This document shows, piece after piece, positions 40,358 through 51,925 of a stretch of DNA of 64,000 nt. This DNA is from Torymus aiolomorphi (taxonomy: Eukaryota; Arthropoda; Insecta; Hymenoptera; Torymidae). The notes under the pieces were generated by a model. It saw nothing but the letters and a program-made list of their open reading frames with translations. It searched no databases and had not been told where the DNA came from. Where the stretch lies: NCBI GenBank assembly GCA_036365515.1, contig CM070874.1, positions 247,364,430-247,428,429 on the forward strand, in the 5' to 3' direction. Position 1 is the first letter of the stretch, and each line of letters opens with the position of its first letter. The translations under genes and the position numbers were made by a program.

Positions 40358-41340
40358 TTATTGTAAATTCTCGCACCATTTGATACGTTTCGGTACGTTT
40401 CGATTAAGATTCGGACACTTGTACGAGATCGTACCTAAACGTACCGAATAGTACGGAAATGAATGTCAGGGTACTCGAAAGTACAGCCTCGTACAGAAAC
40501 CTACAGAAACTTACATATGCTGAGAAACATTATTTTTTGTCTCAAAAAATTTCATGCCTAAGCGTACCGAAACGTACCGAAACGTACCAGAACATGAGGA
40601 AACGTACCCCAGCGTACAAAAACGTACGAAAATGTACGTCAATGTACGTGAATAGACGGTGTTGTAAAGAAAATTATGAAAACTTGAAATATACTGGAAA
40701 ATATTTGTTATTTCAAAAGTTTTTGTAGAATAAAAACTTTCGTAAAATATTACATTTTACAATTCCGTACGTTTACGTATGAGATAGCATATTTCTGTAA
40801 GGTCACGTATGTTGTTGTACATTGCTTTACGTTTTTGTACGTTTCGGTACGATTCGGTACATTTCGGTATGTTTCGGTGCGTTTCGGTGCGTTTCGGTGC
40901 CTCTCGGTACAAAAATATTTCCTATTGATACATTCATTTGGTACATACAAGTATGTTTCCGTTCATTTTCGTACGTACACCCATCTTTGATGGATTCTTG
41001 CCGAATGTGCCTGCTCAGTTTCAAAATCCTGCAATCTTATTGGACAATTCAACTGTAACCATTAGCCTTCAATTGGAATTGGCCAACGGGATTCCAGGAT
41101 TTTGAAACTGAGGACGCACGTTCAGCAAGAATCCCTCAAGGACGGGTGTACATGTATGTCACTGTACGTCATCGTACGTTCCTGCAAGTTTACGTACGAT
41201 TCGATACGATTTGGTACGTTTTGGTAGGTTTTCGTATAAAATGTCCGAATCTTAATCAAAATGTACCGAATCGTATGGAAAGGTACAGAAACATAGCAAC
41301 ACGTAAAGGAACGTGCCGAAACATACGATAATTTACATTG
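40358..41340. mobile_element. 983-bp foldback element rich in CGTACC
   Basis: Ends ATTATTGTAAATTCTCG and CGATAATTTACATTG are inverted. A 6-bp direct repeat TAGTAC flanks it (40352-40357 and 41341-41346). The left half has AACGTACCGAAACGTACC-type repeats and the right half the inverse. At the centre lies a second inverted repeat of about 70 bp (AGTTTCAAAATCCTG...CAGGATTTTGAAACT, 40980-41145). No coding capacity; the open frames inside are repeat translations. It splits the RT of the Penelope-like element. Confidence 0.85.
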
Positions 41341-41990
41341 TAGTACCGTTTATTTTTTCCATTCGGGTTATCTATTAATTCTGCACTGTTTTTAATATAT
41401 GATCTGGATTTAGCTATAGTATAGCTAATCAGTCTTTCTAATGTTTTTGAGAATGAGTATATAGGAGAACCAATACATGAGACGATCGGCCGAAGTGGAA
41501 TATCTTTTTTATGAATTTTTGGAAGGCCATAAATTTTCGGTAAGATAGTATCAGTTTGTGTGATTGCGTTATTATATAATTGTTTTTGGAAAAAACCATT
41601 ATTATTTCACTTTGATATTATAACCTTTGTTCTTTGTTGCAAATTTTTTAATTGATCTTTCTTAATCATCTCATAGGTTTCTCCATCTGATAACATGACT
41701 TCCATTTTTTCGACATATTTCGAAGAATCTAAGGCAACAATAACATTACCTTTATCCGCCATGGCAACTAAAATATCATTATTATCTATAAACATCTTTG
41801 CTTTTTTCAATTTCTCTGCAACCATCTATCTACATATTTCATATGTTTAGTTTTACGTAAGTCCTTTTGTAAATTTTCAACTAATGTGTGTCTTATTTCA
41901 TCTTTAATATTATTGTTTATGTCCCATAAATTTAAAGTTTCTTCAGTGTTTTTAATAGATTCAATGATTGATTTTTTATTTAAACTTGAT
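41341..41990 (-). pseudogene. Penelope-like element, N-terminal and first RT segment
   Basis: 41470-41345 reads RPIVSCIGSPIYSFSKTLER-type residues on the minus strand, the conserved RT segment with P-R-P-I-V-S. 41607-41825 gives VAMADKGNVIVALDSSKYVE, the conserved N-terminal block. Upstream to about 41990 only weak coding similarity remains. Confidence 0.7.
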
Positions 41991-42449
41991 TACGATTAAT
42001 TAATTATTATTTTTATAAACAGTGTTCAGTTACTAAATATAATTTATTATAATTTACAACCTAAGTACACTGAGTGTGAGTAGTAATTTACTTATTCACA
42101 CACCGAATGATGAGAAGTACATCACTTCGTGCACTGGTGCCAAAATTCATTTACATCACACATACATAGTCGTGCACGATCTGATATACGTACACGTGCG
42201 CATGTACATGCAAATAGAGTCACATAATCACACGTACATTAACACTGTAGTCACGCACTGATACATATATATAGTCATAATGTCTGTCTAATTATATACA
42301 GTCACACGCAAGTACGTACACAGTTGTGGAAATAAAAAATATGTTTTAATGTTGAATTTTGGTCAATTGGTGCGATAATCGCGCTAGAAAATGGTCGATA
42401 AACTGGCACGATCATCGCGCGATTTGTCGCGCGATAATCGCGAGATATT
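41991..42449. other. Spacer without a gene
   Basis: Rich in CACA, TACGTACA-like words (42100-42320). 42370-42450 contains repeated GCGATAATCGCG words and a hairpin ATCGCGCGA-TTTG-TCGCGCGAT near 42416-42440. I see no gene. Confidence 0.5.
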
Positions 42450-44260
42450 TTTTAATAGGGCTTCACGTAGTAGGAGCGAGGAGACGCAGGCGGGCAGCGG
42501 TAGACGAGTTAAATAAAATTACCTAAATTTCAAATAGCCTGTGGATTCGAGCTCCATGTAGTAGGAGCAGAGGCACTCATCCTGGCGGCGGCATGCAAAT
42601 TAAATAAAAAATATCTAAACTGTTAATAGCCCGCGGATCCGAGATCCATATAGAGGGGGCTGATTTACTCAGACAGACCGTAGCAAACAAGTTTCTTATG
42701 AAAAATATATTTAAACCCCACAAAGCATGTATGGAGATGCGCGTCTTCGTGGATGGTGCGAGGTTACGTAGGCGGGCGGCGGCGGACGAGTTAAATTAAA
42801 ATATCTAAACCCTAAATAGCTTGTGGATGCATCGACCACATAGAAGGTAACGAGTAACGCAGGCAGGCGGTAGCAAGCGGGTTCCTTATTAAAAATATCC
42901 AAACTGTAACTAGCCTGTGAATGCGAGCTCCACGTAGTAGGAGTGGTGGCATGTAGGCGGGCGGCTACAGGCGGATTCAATAAAAAATACCGGTGAATGA
43001 GAGCTCAATGTAGAGAGTGCTGAGTTACACAGACAGACCGTGGCAAGCGAGTTTCTTATTGAAAATATATTTAAACCCTAAAAAGCATGCATGGGGATGC
43101 GCGTCCTCACAGATGGTGCTAAGGCACGCTGGCAACGGTGACAGGGGAGTTGAATAAAAAGATATGTAAATCCTAAATAACATGTGGATACAAGCTCCAC
43201 GTAAAAGGCGTGGAGTAACGCCGACGTAAGGCAGCAAGCGAGTTCCTTATTAAATATAAAAAAACTTTAAATAGCCTGGGGATGCGAGCTCCACGTAGGA
43301 GGGATGGAGTTATAAGCAGTAGTAAGAAGGTTCCTTATAAGAAATAGCTCAACCCCATAAACAGTTTAAGGATACGAACTCCACGTAGAAGGTGAGGAGT
43401 GACGAAGACCGGTGACAGGGGAGTTAAATAAAAAATATCTGAACCCTAAATAGATTGCAGATGTCAGCACCGTATAGAAGGTAAGAAGTTACGCAAACAG
43501 GCAGCGGCAAGCGAGCAGCATATTAATAACATTTAAACCCATAAAGAATGGGGTTGCACGCTTCATGTAGATGGTACGAAGAAAGGTAGGTGGGCGATGC
43601 GGCGACAGGCTGGTTAAATTGAAAATATCTAAATTAAATAGCCTGAGTATGCAAATCCACACAGAATGGGTGGAGATACGTAGACAAGCCCCGATAAGAA
43701 GGTTCCTTATAAAAAATGACTCAACCCTATGTACAGCCAGAGGTTGCGAACTCTGCGTACAAGGCGCGGAATTACACTGATGGGTGGTAGCAAGTGACTT
43801 CCTCGTTAAAAACATCTTAACCCTAAAAATCATTGATATGCGCGCTCCACATAAATGGTGCGAAGGCACGCAGGCGGGCGACAGCAGGTAAGTTCAATAA
43901 AAAATATCTGTTTCTGCTAGCTCGACGTAGAAGGTGAAGAATTACGAAGACAAAGGTGACAAGCGAATTCCTTATTAAAAATATTAAAACCCCAAATAGC
44001 CTGAAGGTACGAGCTCCACGTTGGAGGGGTGAAGTTACGAAGGAAAGCAGCGGTATGTAGGTTCCTTATAAAAATATCTATACTCTGAATAGCATGCGGA
44101 TACCAGTTCCACGTAGAATGGGTGGATTAACGAAGACTTATGGCAGCAAGCGAGTTCCTTGTTAAAAATATCTAAACTCCAAATAGTTTGGGGTGCGAGC
44201 TACACGTAGGAGGGGTGGAGTTCCAGCAGCCGTAAGAAGGTTCCTTGTAAAAACCGCTGT
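42450..44260 (+). repeat. Satellite, unit about 93 bp, about 19 diverged copies
   Basis: Recurrent core GAGCTCCACGTAGAAGG, then GAGTTACGCAGGCGGGCGGC, GCGAGTTCCTTATTAAAAAT, ATCTAAACCCTAAATAGCCT and GTGGATGC. Core starts at 42549, 42641, 42739, 42831, 42925, 43001, about 43099, 43193 and so on, giving 76-98 bp spacing. Homogeneity is low, suggesting an old array. No credible gene. Confidence 0.88.
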
Positions 44261-44329
44261 CAATTCATTGTCACTTAGCTTCCTGAAACTTAATATTTAC
44301 ATTCTATTATATAAACTATTAAATTTAAA

Positions 44330-45345
44330 AATTTCAAACTCTAAAAACATTTTCAAAAAAATAATTGTGCAATCTTAATGAAATTTTGTACATATATTCT
44401 TCATAACATGAGCTAGATAGCATATAAATATAAATTTTGTTTGTCCAATCGTTTTCAAGAAAATGAGATTTGATAAATTTCAAAAAACGAATATCTTAGA
44501 ATCTTATGAACAGCTTTTCGTGGCCACCGAAAAGGGTTCAGAAGCTGAAAAGAGCGAGCCCTGTGCGAAATTTCATAAAGATTTATTGATTTGTATTCTT
44601 TTTACCATGCGACAACGAAAACGCATTATTTTTCTTCAAAAATTTTTCTCACGAATAACTCCTAAAATAATCGAGCTATCTTAATGAAATTTTGTTCATA
44701 CATTCTTCACAGTATGGGCTCAACAGCCTATGAACTTCAATTTGATCTGTCGAATCGTTTCCAAGAAAATGCGATTTAAAAAAATAAAAAAAAAAATTTA
44801 ACCTTAAATATCTTCGAATTTTATGAACATTTTTACTTGGCGAAAGAAGAGCTTCAGAAGTATAAAAGAGCTACCGCTCTGCGAAATTTCATGAAGATTT
44901 ATTGATTTTTACTCCAGTTATCATGCGACAACGAAAATGCAATTTTGTTCTTCAATAATTTTTTTCTCATTAACAAATCGATAAAACCTCTTGAAATTTT
45001 TAGAGGTAGAAGTAACTTTTATACTTAATAACTGGAACAAATTTCGTGTAAAAATATGGAATAGTTTTTGAGATAAAAATTATAGAAGAAAATGACGCAT
45101 TTACCTTCATAGCAAATGAAGGACGATAGAGATTTAAATTTAAAAAAAGAAAATGTAGGTAATTTAATGTTCTTTTAAATGCATTTCAAAAAATTGAGAA
45201 AATTTACCATCATACAAAAAAATTAGAAAAATTGAATTTTCAAAATTATTTGTGGAGTTTTAAAGCGGCATCAAAATGGAAGACAATTAGCTTTGTCCCG
45301 TCGAAATCGAATGATTCGTTCTCGAGATATCATCTGCACACACAC
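44330..45345 (+). repeat. Tandem repeat of about 310 bp, two to three copies, then (CA)n
   Basis: CAATCTTAATGAAATTTTGT at about 44370 recurs at about 44683; CGTTTTCAAGAAAATGAGAT at 44452 recurs as CGTTTCCAAGAAAATGCGAT at about 44755; ATGCGACAACGAAAACGC recurs at 44609 and 44923. It ends at a short (CA)n run (45336-45354) that was the target of the next element. No gene. Confidence 0.75.
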
Positions 45346-45354
45346 ACACACACA

Positions 45355-46564
45355 GTTGGAGGAGCGCTCTCCCGCCTCATGCCAAATGTCGGTGGGCCCA
45401 AACCAAGAAGACGAGCTCTCCTAGCGTCAGTGGTTACATCAATACTGACCTATGGTATTGCCATTTGGGCAAGTGCGTTACAGCTGCAGGAGTGCCAAAG
45501 AAGGATATACCCAGTAGGCCGGCAAATGGCGCTGAGAGTTTCCAGTGCGTTTAGGACCGTCTCCAGAGACGCTGCACACGTAATCTCAGGGCTACTAGCA
45601 ATCGAGATCCTGGCTGAGGAGCAGAGGAGGATATATCAGCACAGAAGCCAAAGGCAGTCAGATGCAGATAACTGTAGGAAAAGAGAAAGACAGAAAAGTC
45701 TTCAACGCTGGCAGGCACAGTGGGACAGCTCCGAAAAGGGTAGATGAACCCATGAGCTCGTCCCGCGGATAGCGGAATGGCTAAGCCGGAAACATGGAGA
45801 TCCAAGCTACTACCTGACGCAGATGCTGACTGGACATGGATGTTTTCGAGAATACTTGCACAAGTATAAGCACGAGGACTCCCCAGAATGCCCAACATGT
45901 CACGGACTAGAGGAGGACGCAAGGCATGTGTTTTTCTCATGTCCCAGATTTAACATACAAAGACGAAAGCTCGAAAGAACACTTGTGACGGCGATCACGC
46001 CAGAGAACCTGGTTCGACAGATGCTTGCATCAGAGAAGGCATGGATTGCCGCAACGAACTTCGCCAGGGAAGTCATTGAAGAGCTACGGAAAGAAGAGAA
46101 GAAGAGAAGAGAACAGCGAATGATAGATGCGGGGCGCCAGGCTATAGAATAGTAGGCTTTCTTTCTTCATGCAGGTGACCGGACGATGCAGTAAGAAGAA
46201 GACGACTGGACGATGCAGCAAGAAGAAGACGATAACCAAGAGGAAGAGAAGAAGGCAACCTATCCTGAACCTCCAACCAACTAACATCAGTTGGGGGATG
46301 TAGGGAATGACAGCAAGAAGGAAGAGCAAATTAGCTAATGCCTCCCCCGCGAAGTAATACCTAGGGGCAGTTCCGCGGGGGTTTCGTTTAGGCGTACGAA
46401 AGACAAAGAGGTTGGAGTTTAGTGGGTAGGGGTCCTGCACAGCGGGATCTGGTCCATCCATCTGACCAGACAAGTTAGTCCATCAACTTGGCGAGCCCCA
46501 CACACGGGGAGCTCCGAGCAGCTCTTGACATGGTGCGTAAAAAGCATTCTCCACCTCTTCGGAA

Positions 46565-46568
<4 letters not shown>
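45355..46568 (+). mobile_element. Waldo/Mino-like R1-clade element, 5'-truncated copy
   Basis: Starts inside ORF2 at GTTGGAGGAGCGC and matches 50639-51849 of the longer copy at nearly every base, ending CTTCGGAAAAAA. It is embedded in (CA)n on both sides (45336-45354 and 46569-46617). R1-clade lineages Waldo and Mino are known to insert in AC-type microsatellites. Confidence 0.9.
45356..46152 (+). pseudogene. R1-clade ORF2, C-terminal fragment
   Basis: One frame from the thumb region (VGGALSRLMPNVGG, LASVVTSILTYGIAIWASAL) to the stop at 46150, with a single TGA at about 45745 (TGG to TGA compared with the other copy). It ends with CPTCHGLEEDARHVFFSC, the C-terminal Cys-His motif. Better preserved than the same region of the full-span copy. 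Confidence 0.9.

Positions 46569-46617
<49 letters not shown>
46569..46617 (+). repeat. (CA)n microsatellite between two R1-clade copies
   Basis: A pure CA run of about 24 units. The upstream element's A-tail runs directly into it and the downstream element's CCTGTG start follows directly. Confidence 0.95.
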
Positions 46618-46620
<3 letters not shown>

Positions 46621-46696
46621 GTGTGGAGTTGCTAGGCTCACATCAGGCGCCTCCCCAGGTGGCGGATAGGGGAATGCTAGTCAGATATGAAGGGTA

Positions 46697-46717
46697 CCAG
46701 GGAAATAAAATACCTGG
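46697..46717 (+). promoter_or_regulatory. Conserved hairpin in the R1-clade 5' leader
   Basis: CCAGG (46697-46701) and CCTGG (46713-46717) can pair around the 11-base loop GAAATAAAATA. In the related element the same place reads CCGGG and CCCGG (61600-61620): the A-T pair has become G-C. The compensatory change supports an RNA stem. Role unknown (translation or RNA packaging is possible). Confidence 0.55.
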
Positions 46718-46766
46718 GGCGGACCAAAACTAGCTAGGGGAAGGCACCCCGAATAATAAACCAAAT

Positions 46767-48412
46767 ATGGATAGTGTGCTGAAAAATATATTACTCCAAG
46801 TAGGTATCCTCAACAATGAGGAAAATCCCACCACCGATTCCGATCGGGTGAAAGCCCCGGTGGTCGGTGCAGGCTCCACGGATTTTGGGGGGAGCCAAAA
46901 GCACGATGTGGCCAATCAGGCTGGTGCAGAAGGGGATAATCGCTTGGCCCCTACTGCATCTCAGAAGATGAGCGAAGAAGAAAAAGCTGAAGCAAAAGTG
47001 GATCACGTGGAGAAGTCGAACAAAAGAAAGCTAGGTAAGGGGACCCGCATAAAGTATGCCAAGCAGATCTGGAACTAGGAGTTCCTCGGGGTGCTCTTCC
47101 CAAAACTACCCGAAAGACGAAAAAGCCCAGTGCATGGGAGGAACACGAACAGCTAATAGCTGGACTCGTGGAGCACCTAAACGAGAAAATGCCAGATGGG
47201 AAAACCCGAAGAACGGTGACCGCGGAAACCCGTAAGCTGGTAGATGAGATCCAAAAGTCCTTCACACAAATAAGGAAGCTGATGCAGGCTGCACCGAAGG
47301 ATATCATCTCAACAACAGCGGCACCTGACAAACAAACTGATGGAGAGGTGAACCAGAGAGCCCAGCTACTCTGCGGTGTCCAGAATGAGTTGTTCCAGTC
47401 GCCAGGTAATACAAACTGGTACAGCCCCCTCCAAGGGACCCCAAAAAGCAAAGAGTACTCTCCACCCTCACCAAACGTGAAACAGGCTGCAAAGAAGGTA
47501 TCTCTAGGACAAAAGGCACCACAGACAGTGGTAGCGTTCCCCGGAGTGGAACAAATTCAAGAAGAGAGACCCCAGCAGATGGCCCCAAAAGAGGTCGAAG
47601 AAATGGAGTGGCTACAGAACACGAAGAAGAAAAAGAAGAAGCGAGCAAAAGAAGAAGAAAAAAGAAAGAAGGCCCCCAAACAGCGTAAGAAGAAGGCGCT
47701 ACCAAAGGCACTCCTCATTAGTGCCCAGGGAAGTGCTACATACGCTGACATCCTGAAAGAAGTCAAGAAAGGGTTAGCGGAGGAAGGACTGGAGGAAAAT
47801 GTCGATAAGGTCAGAAGAATCAACAATGACCATCTGCTGATAGTCCTCAACAGGGAAAATGGGGATAAGCTGGAATCTCTCCAAAGAAAGGTGGCTGAGG
47901 TACTAGGCGGTCAGGCAGTTGTATCCGGCAAGTCACACGAAGTGGAACTCTCAATACGGGATATTGAGGAGACAACCACAAAAGAAGAAGTGGAAGCGGC
48001 CTTGCAGAAAGCAGCAGGCAGCGAGCTCACAGTAACGAAAGACGCTATAAGAGCGCTACGCCCAGCCTACAAAGGGACCAAAATTGCTTCAATCAAGCTG
48101 CCCGAAGAGGTGGCCCGCAAAGTGATAGGAGATAGAGGCAAAATCCGCATCGGACTAGTGAACTGCACCGTTAAAGAAGTGACCAGACCGCAGAAATGCT
48201 TCAAGTGCTGGAACACGGGGCACATTGCCAGCAAATGCCCGAGTCAGATCGACAGATCCGGCCTCTGCCTCAAGTGCGGACAGGCAGGGCACAAAATCGC
48301 CGACTGCAAGAAAGAACCGCACTGTCACCTATGTGCTGCTGAAGGACAAAGATCACCACCACATAGTAGGAAGCTACAAATGCGCTGCCTTTCACGAGAA
48401 GAAGAAGAATAA
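46767..48412 (+). pseudogene. R1-clade ORF1 with three CCHC knuckles
   Basis: N-terminal frame 46767-47078 (VLKNILLQVGILNNEENPTT) ends at TAG, and a frameshift leads to 47168-48412 (414 codons). The latter has a lysine-rich stretch (KKKKKKRAKEEEKRKKAPKQ), a conserved central block (VELSIRDIEETTTKEEVEAA), then CFKCWNTGHIASKC, CLKCGQAGHKIADC and a third CHLC motif. This is a nucleic-acid-binding Gag-like protein of R1-clade elements. The 3' end overlaps nothing; ORF2 begins 21 bases later. Confidence 0.85.
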
Positions 48413-48433
48413 GAGCCAACCCGTTAGAAAAAG

Positions 48434-51400
48434 ATGAGAGTGTTACAACACAACATAAACCACTGCGAGGCGGCACACGATCTGTTGACCCAAACGGTCA
48501 GAGAGATGAAGATAGACGTGGCCATTATCGCTGATCCGTACATAAGGCTAAACACGCAGGCATGGGTGACAGACACTACTGGCAAGGCTGTCATCTGGTC
48601 CTGCAACAACCGGTCGTTCGAAGATCAGCCGGATACCAAGCATAGTGGCTTTGTGAGAGCAAAGCTCGGAAACGTGAATTTCTATAGCGTCTATGCTCCT
48701 CCCAGCTTAAATATCAGCGAATTTACGGACCTACTTGACAGACTGGTCGAGAATGCCAAGGAACACTCCCCCTGTGCCATAGCGGGAGATTTTAACGCCT
48801 GGGCAGTCGAATGGGGCAGCATGAAAACGAACGATAGAGGAACCGAGCTTCTACTGGCAATGGCATGCTTGGACTTGACCCTTCTGAACACCGGGACCCT
48901 GCCCACCTTCGAGAGGGACACTGGAAGCTCGATAATCGACCTGACTCTGGTCAGCCCTAACTTGGTAAGAGTAGGAAACGACTGGACGGTGCACGACATG
49001 CTCAACGCGAGCGACCATCGGCTCATCAGCTGGTCAGTGCTGAGCACAAAAGCCAAAAAGGGACCCCCATCTAAGAGGGCGACCTTCAGAGGATGGAATG
49101 CGAACAAATTTGATGTGGAACTGTTTCAAGAAGCATTCAATAGCGAACCTATTGCTGCCAACAATGCGCAAGAGGAGGTAGAAGAAGCAATGCGCAGAGT
49201 TGCCTTTGCATGTGACGCCACGATGCAACGAAAGCGCCCCCACAACGACCATCAGCCCATGTACTGGTGGAACAATGATATTGCCAATAGTCGACAGGAA
49301 AGCATCCGTACAAGAAGAAAAGCAACGCGAGCCAGAAAAAAATCAAACTACAGAGATCTCCAGGAATCTTACAATGCAGCACGACTTAAACTGGTCAAAT
49401 CAATCAAAAGTAGCAAGGCAAATTGCTGGAAAGAGCTGGTTGATGAAGTAGAAAGCGACTCATGGGGTAGATCATACAAAGTGGTGATGAAAAGAGTGAA
49501 ACCACAGCCACTGTCTTCACCCACATGCCCGGTCCTGCTGGAGAAGATTGTCACAAACCTCTTCCCACAGCAACCGGACCTGCAGATCGGTGACCTTAAC
49601 ACGGAGGAACCAATACCACCGATAACACTGGAAGAGCTGAAGATTACGTGCTCTAGACTGGGAAACAAGAAGGCCCCTGGACCGGATGGCATCCCGAACA
49701 TTGCCTTAAAAAAGGCAATAAGTATAGCACCGGATATGTTTCTTCACATGTACAACAGATGCCTACAAGAAGGTTACTTTCCTGCCAAATGGAAAACGCA
49801 GAGGCTGGTCCTTCTCCTAAAAGGAAACAAGCCGCCCGACGAACCATCAGCATATCGTCCCCTCTGCATGCTCGACTCGGTGGGGAAGATCCTCGAACGG
49901 ATCATGTACACGAGAATTGAAGCTATAGCCGAAAAGCACCTGTCAGACAGACAGTATGGTTTTCGAAAAGGAAGGTCAACCGTAGACGTTATTAACCTAG
50001 TAGTTAACATCGCGAAGGATGCGATCTCAGGGACTAGATGGAAAAATGGTGAGAAGCAATACTGCGCAGTAGTGACGCTGGACATGCAGAACGCGTTCAA
50101 CTCTGCGAGGTGGGACCGAATCATGGAAGCACTCGACCAGTTCGGTACTCCAAAGTACCTTCAAAAATTAATAGCTAGCTACTTCACGGACAGAATCCTG
50201 CAGTATGACACAGACGATGGACTTAAGGTATATAGAGTCACTGGAGGAGTGCCGCAAGGCTCGGTACTGGGGCCGCTTTTATGGATCATCATGTACAACG
50301 GCCTACTTAAGCTGACGATCCCAAGGATGGTAACGCCCGTTGCATTTGCAGATGATGTTGCTCTTGTAATTGTAGGCAAGCACCTCGAGGATATTAAAAA
50401 TCTGTTCAACGTGACATTCAGCAAGTATGCTGGATGGATGAACGAATCAGGACTCAAGATGGCTAAGCATAAGACAGAAATTACGCTTATAACAAGCAGG
50501 AAGACATGCGAAACAATCACACTATAAGTCGGTGAGCACGAAATTGAGTCAAAACCATCTATCCGCTACCTAGGGGTAATGATAGATGCGCGTCTCAACT
50601 TCAAGGATCAAGTCGAGAATGCCAGCTCTAAAGCCGCAGCAGTTGGAGGAGCGCTCTCCCGCCTCATGCCAAATGTAGGTGGGCCCAAACCAAGAAGACG
50701 AGCTCTCCTAGCGTCAGTGGTTACATCAATACTGACCTATGGTATTGCCATTTGGGCAAGTGCGTTACAGCTGCAGGAGTGCCAAAGAAGAATATACCCA
50801 CTAGGCCGGCAAATGGCGCTGAGAGTTTCCAGTGCGTTTAGGACCGTCTCCAGAGACGCTGCACACGTAATCTCAGGGCTACTACCAATCGAGATCCTGG
50901 CTGAGGAGTAGAGGAGGATATATCAGCACAGAAGTCAAAGGCAGTCAGATGCAGATGACTGTAGGAAAAGAGAAAGACAGAAAAGTCTTCAACGCTGGCA
51001 GGCACAGTGGGACAGCTCCGAAAAGGGTAGATGGACCCATGAGCTCCTCCCGCGGTAGCGGAATGGCTAAGCCGGAAACATGGAGATCCAAGCTACTACC
51101 TGACGGAGATGCTGACTGGACATGGATGTTTTCGAGAATACTTGCACAAGTATAAGCACGAGGACTCCCCAGAATACCCAACATGTCACGGACTAAAGGA
51201 GGACGCAAGGCATGTGTTTTTCTCATGTCCCAGATTTAACATACAAAGACGAAAGCTCGAAAGAACACTTGTGACGGCGATCACGCCAGAGAACCTGGTT
51301 CGACAGATGCTTGCATCATAGAAGGCATGGATTGCCGCAACGGACTTCGCCAGGGAAGTCATTGAAGAGCTACGGAAAGAAGAGAAGAAGAGAAGAGAAC

Positions 51401-51438
51401 AGCGAATGATAGATGCGGGGCGCCAGGCTATAGAATAG
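48434..51438 (+). pseudogene. R1-clade ORF2: endonuclease, RT, Cys-His tail
   Basis: ATG at 48434, then MRVLQHNINHCEAAHDLL, the usual R1-clade start. Endonuclease: IADPY, AIAGDFNAWAVEWGS and SDHRLISWSV. Linker: [94 protein letters not shown] and the FADDVALV site (about 50347). The first 697 codons are open. TAA at 50525, TAG at about 50909, a 1-bp loss near 51055 and TAG at about 51319 follow. The sister fragment at 45356 has the intact codon at each of the last three places. Confidence 0.92.
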
Positions 51439-51848
51439 TAGGCTTTCTTTCTTCATGCAGGTGATCGGACGATGCAGTAAGAAGAAGACGACTGGACGAT
51501 GCAGCAAGAAGAAGACGATAACCAAGAGGAAGAGAAGAAGGCAACCTATCCTGAACCTCCAACCAACTAACATCAGTTGGGGGATGTAGGGAATGACAGC
51601 AAGAAGGAAGAGGAAATTAGCTAATGCCTCCCCCGCGCAGTAATACCTAGGGGCAGTTCCGCGGGGGTTTCGTTTAGGCGTACGAAAGACAAAGTGGTTG
51701 GAGTTTAGTGGGTAGGGGTCCTGCACAGCGGGATCTGGTCCATCCATCTGACCAGACAAGTTAGTCCATCAACTTGGCGAGCCCCACACACGGGGAGCTC
51801 CGAGCAGCTCTTGACATGGTGCATAAAAAGCATTCTCCACCTCTTCGG

Positions 51849-51925
51849 AAAAAAAAAAAAAAAAAAAAAAAAAAACACATACACACGCGCGCGCGCGCAC
51901 GCACACGCACGCACGCACGCACGCA
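51849..51925 (+). repeat. Poly(A) tail and CA/CG microsatellite
   Basis: A27 followed by CACATACACACGCGCGCGCG and repeated CGCA, the target microsatellite now partly CpG-rich. Confidence 0.9.

Larger units (their letters stand above)
38206..41990 (-). mobile_element. Penelope-like element, decayed
   Basis: Minus-strand order: an N-terminal segment with VAMADKGNVIVALDSSKYVE (41607-41825), RT pieces (41340-40000), RT C-terminal part (39926-39579), GIY-YIG endonuclease (39429-39022) and a 3' region with a hammerhead-like motif (38388-38345). This domain order defines Penelope-like elements with endonuclease. The frames are broken by stops, shifts and the foldback insertion 40358-41340. Boundaries are approximate. 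Confidence 0.85.
46618..51875 (+). mobile_element. Waldo/Mino-like R1-clade element, full-span copy
   Basis: About 5.26 kb: leader starting CCTGTGTGGAGTTGCTAG, ORF1, ORF2, a 3' UTR of about 410 bp and a poly(A) tail (51849-51875). It inserted in a CA-type microsatellite: (CA)n at the left, and (CA)n with CG-rich CGCACG repeats at the right (51876-51925). It lies head to tail with the truncated copy, with only the microsatellite between. ORF2 has three stops and one 1-bp deletion. Confidence 0.9.

Noticed and set aside
42711..43869. Several 60-130 codon minus-strand frames
   Set aside because: They fall in the 93-bp satellite, do not share one frame between units and show no domains.
46618..46760. 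HDV-like ribozyme at the 5' end of the R1-clade element
   Set aside because: I could not draw the nested double pseudoknot; only the single covarying hairpin is supported.
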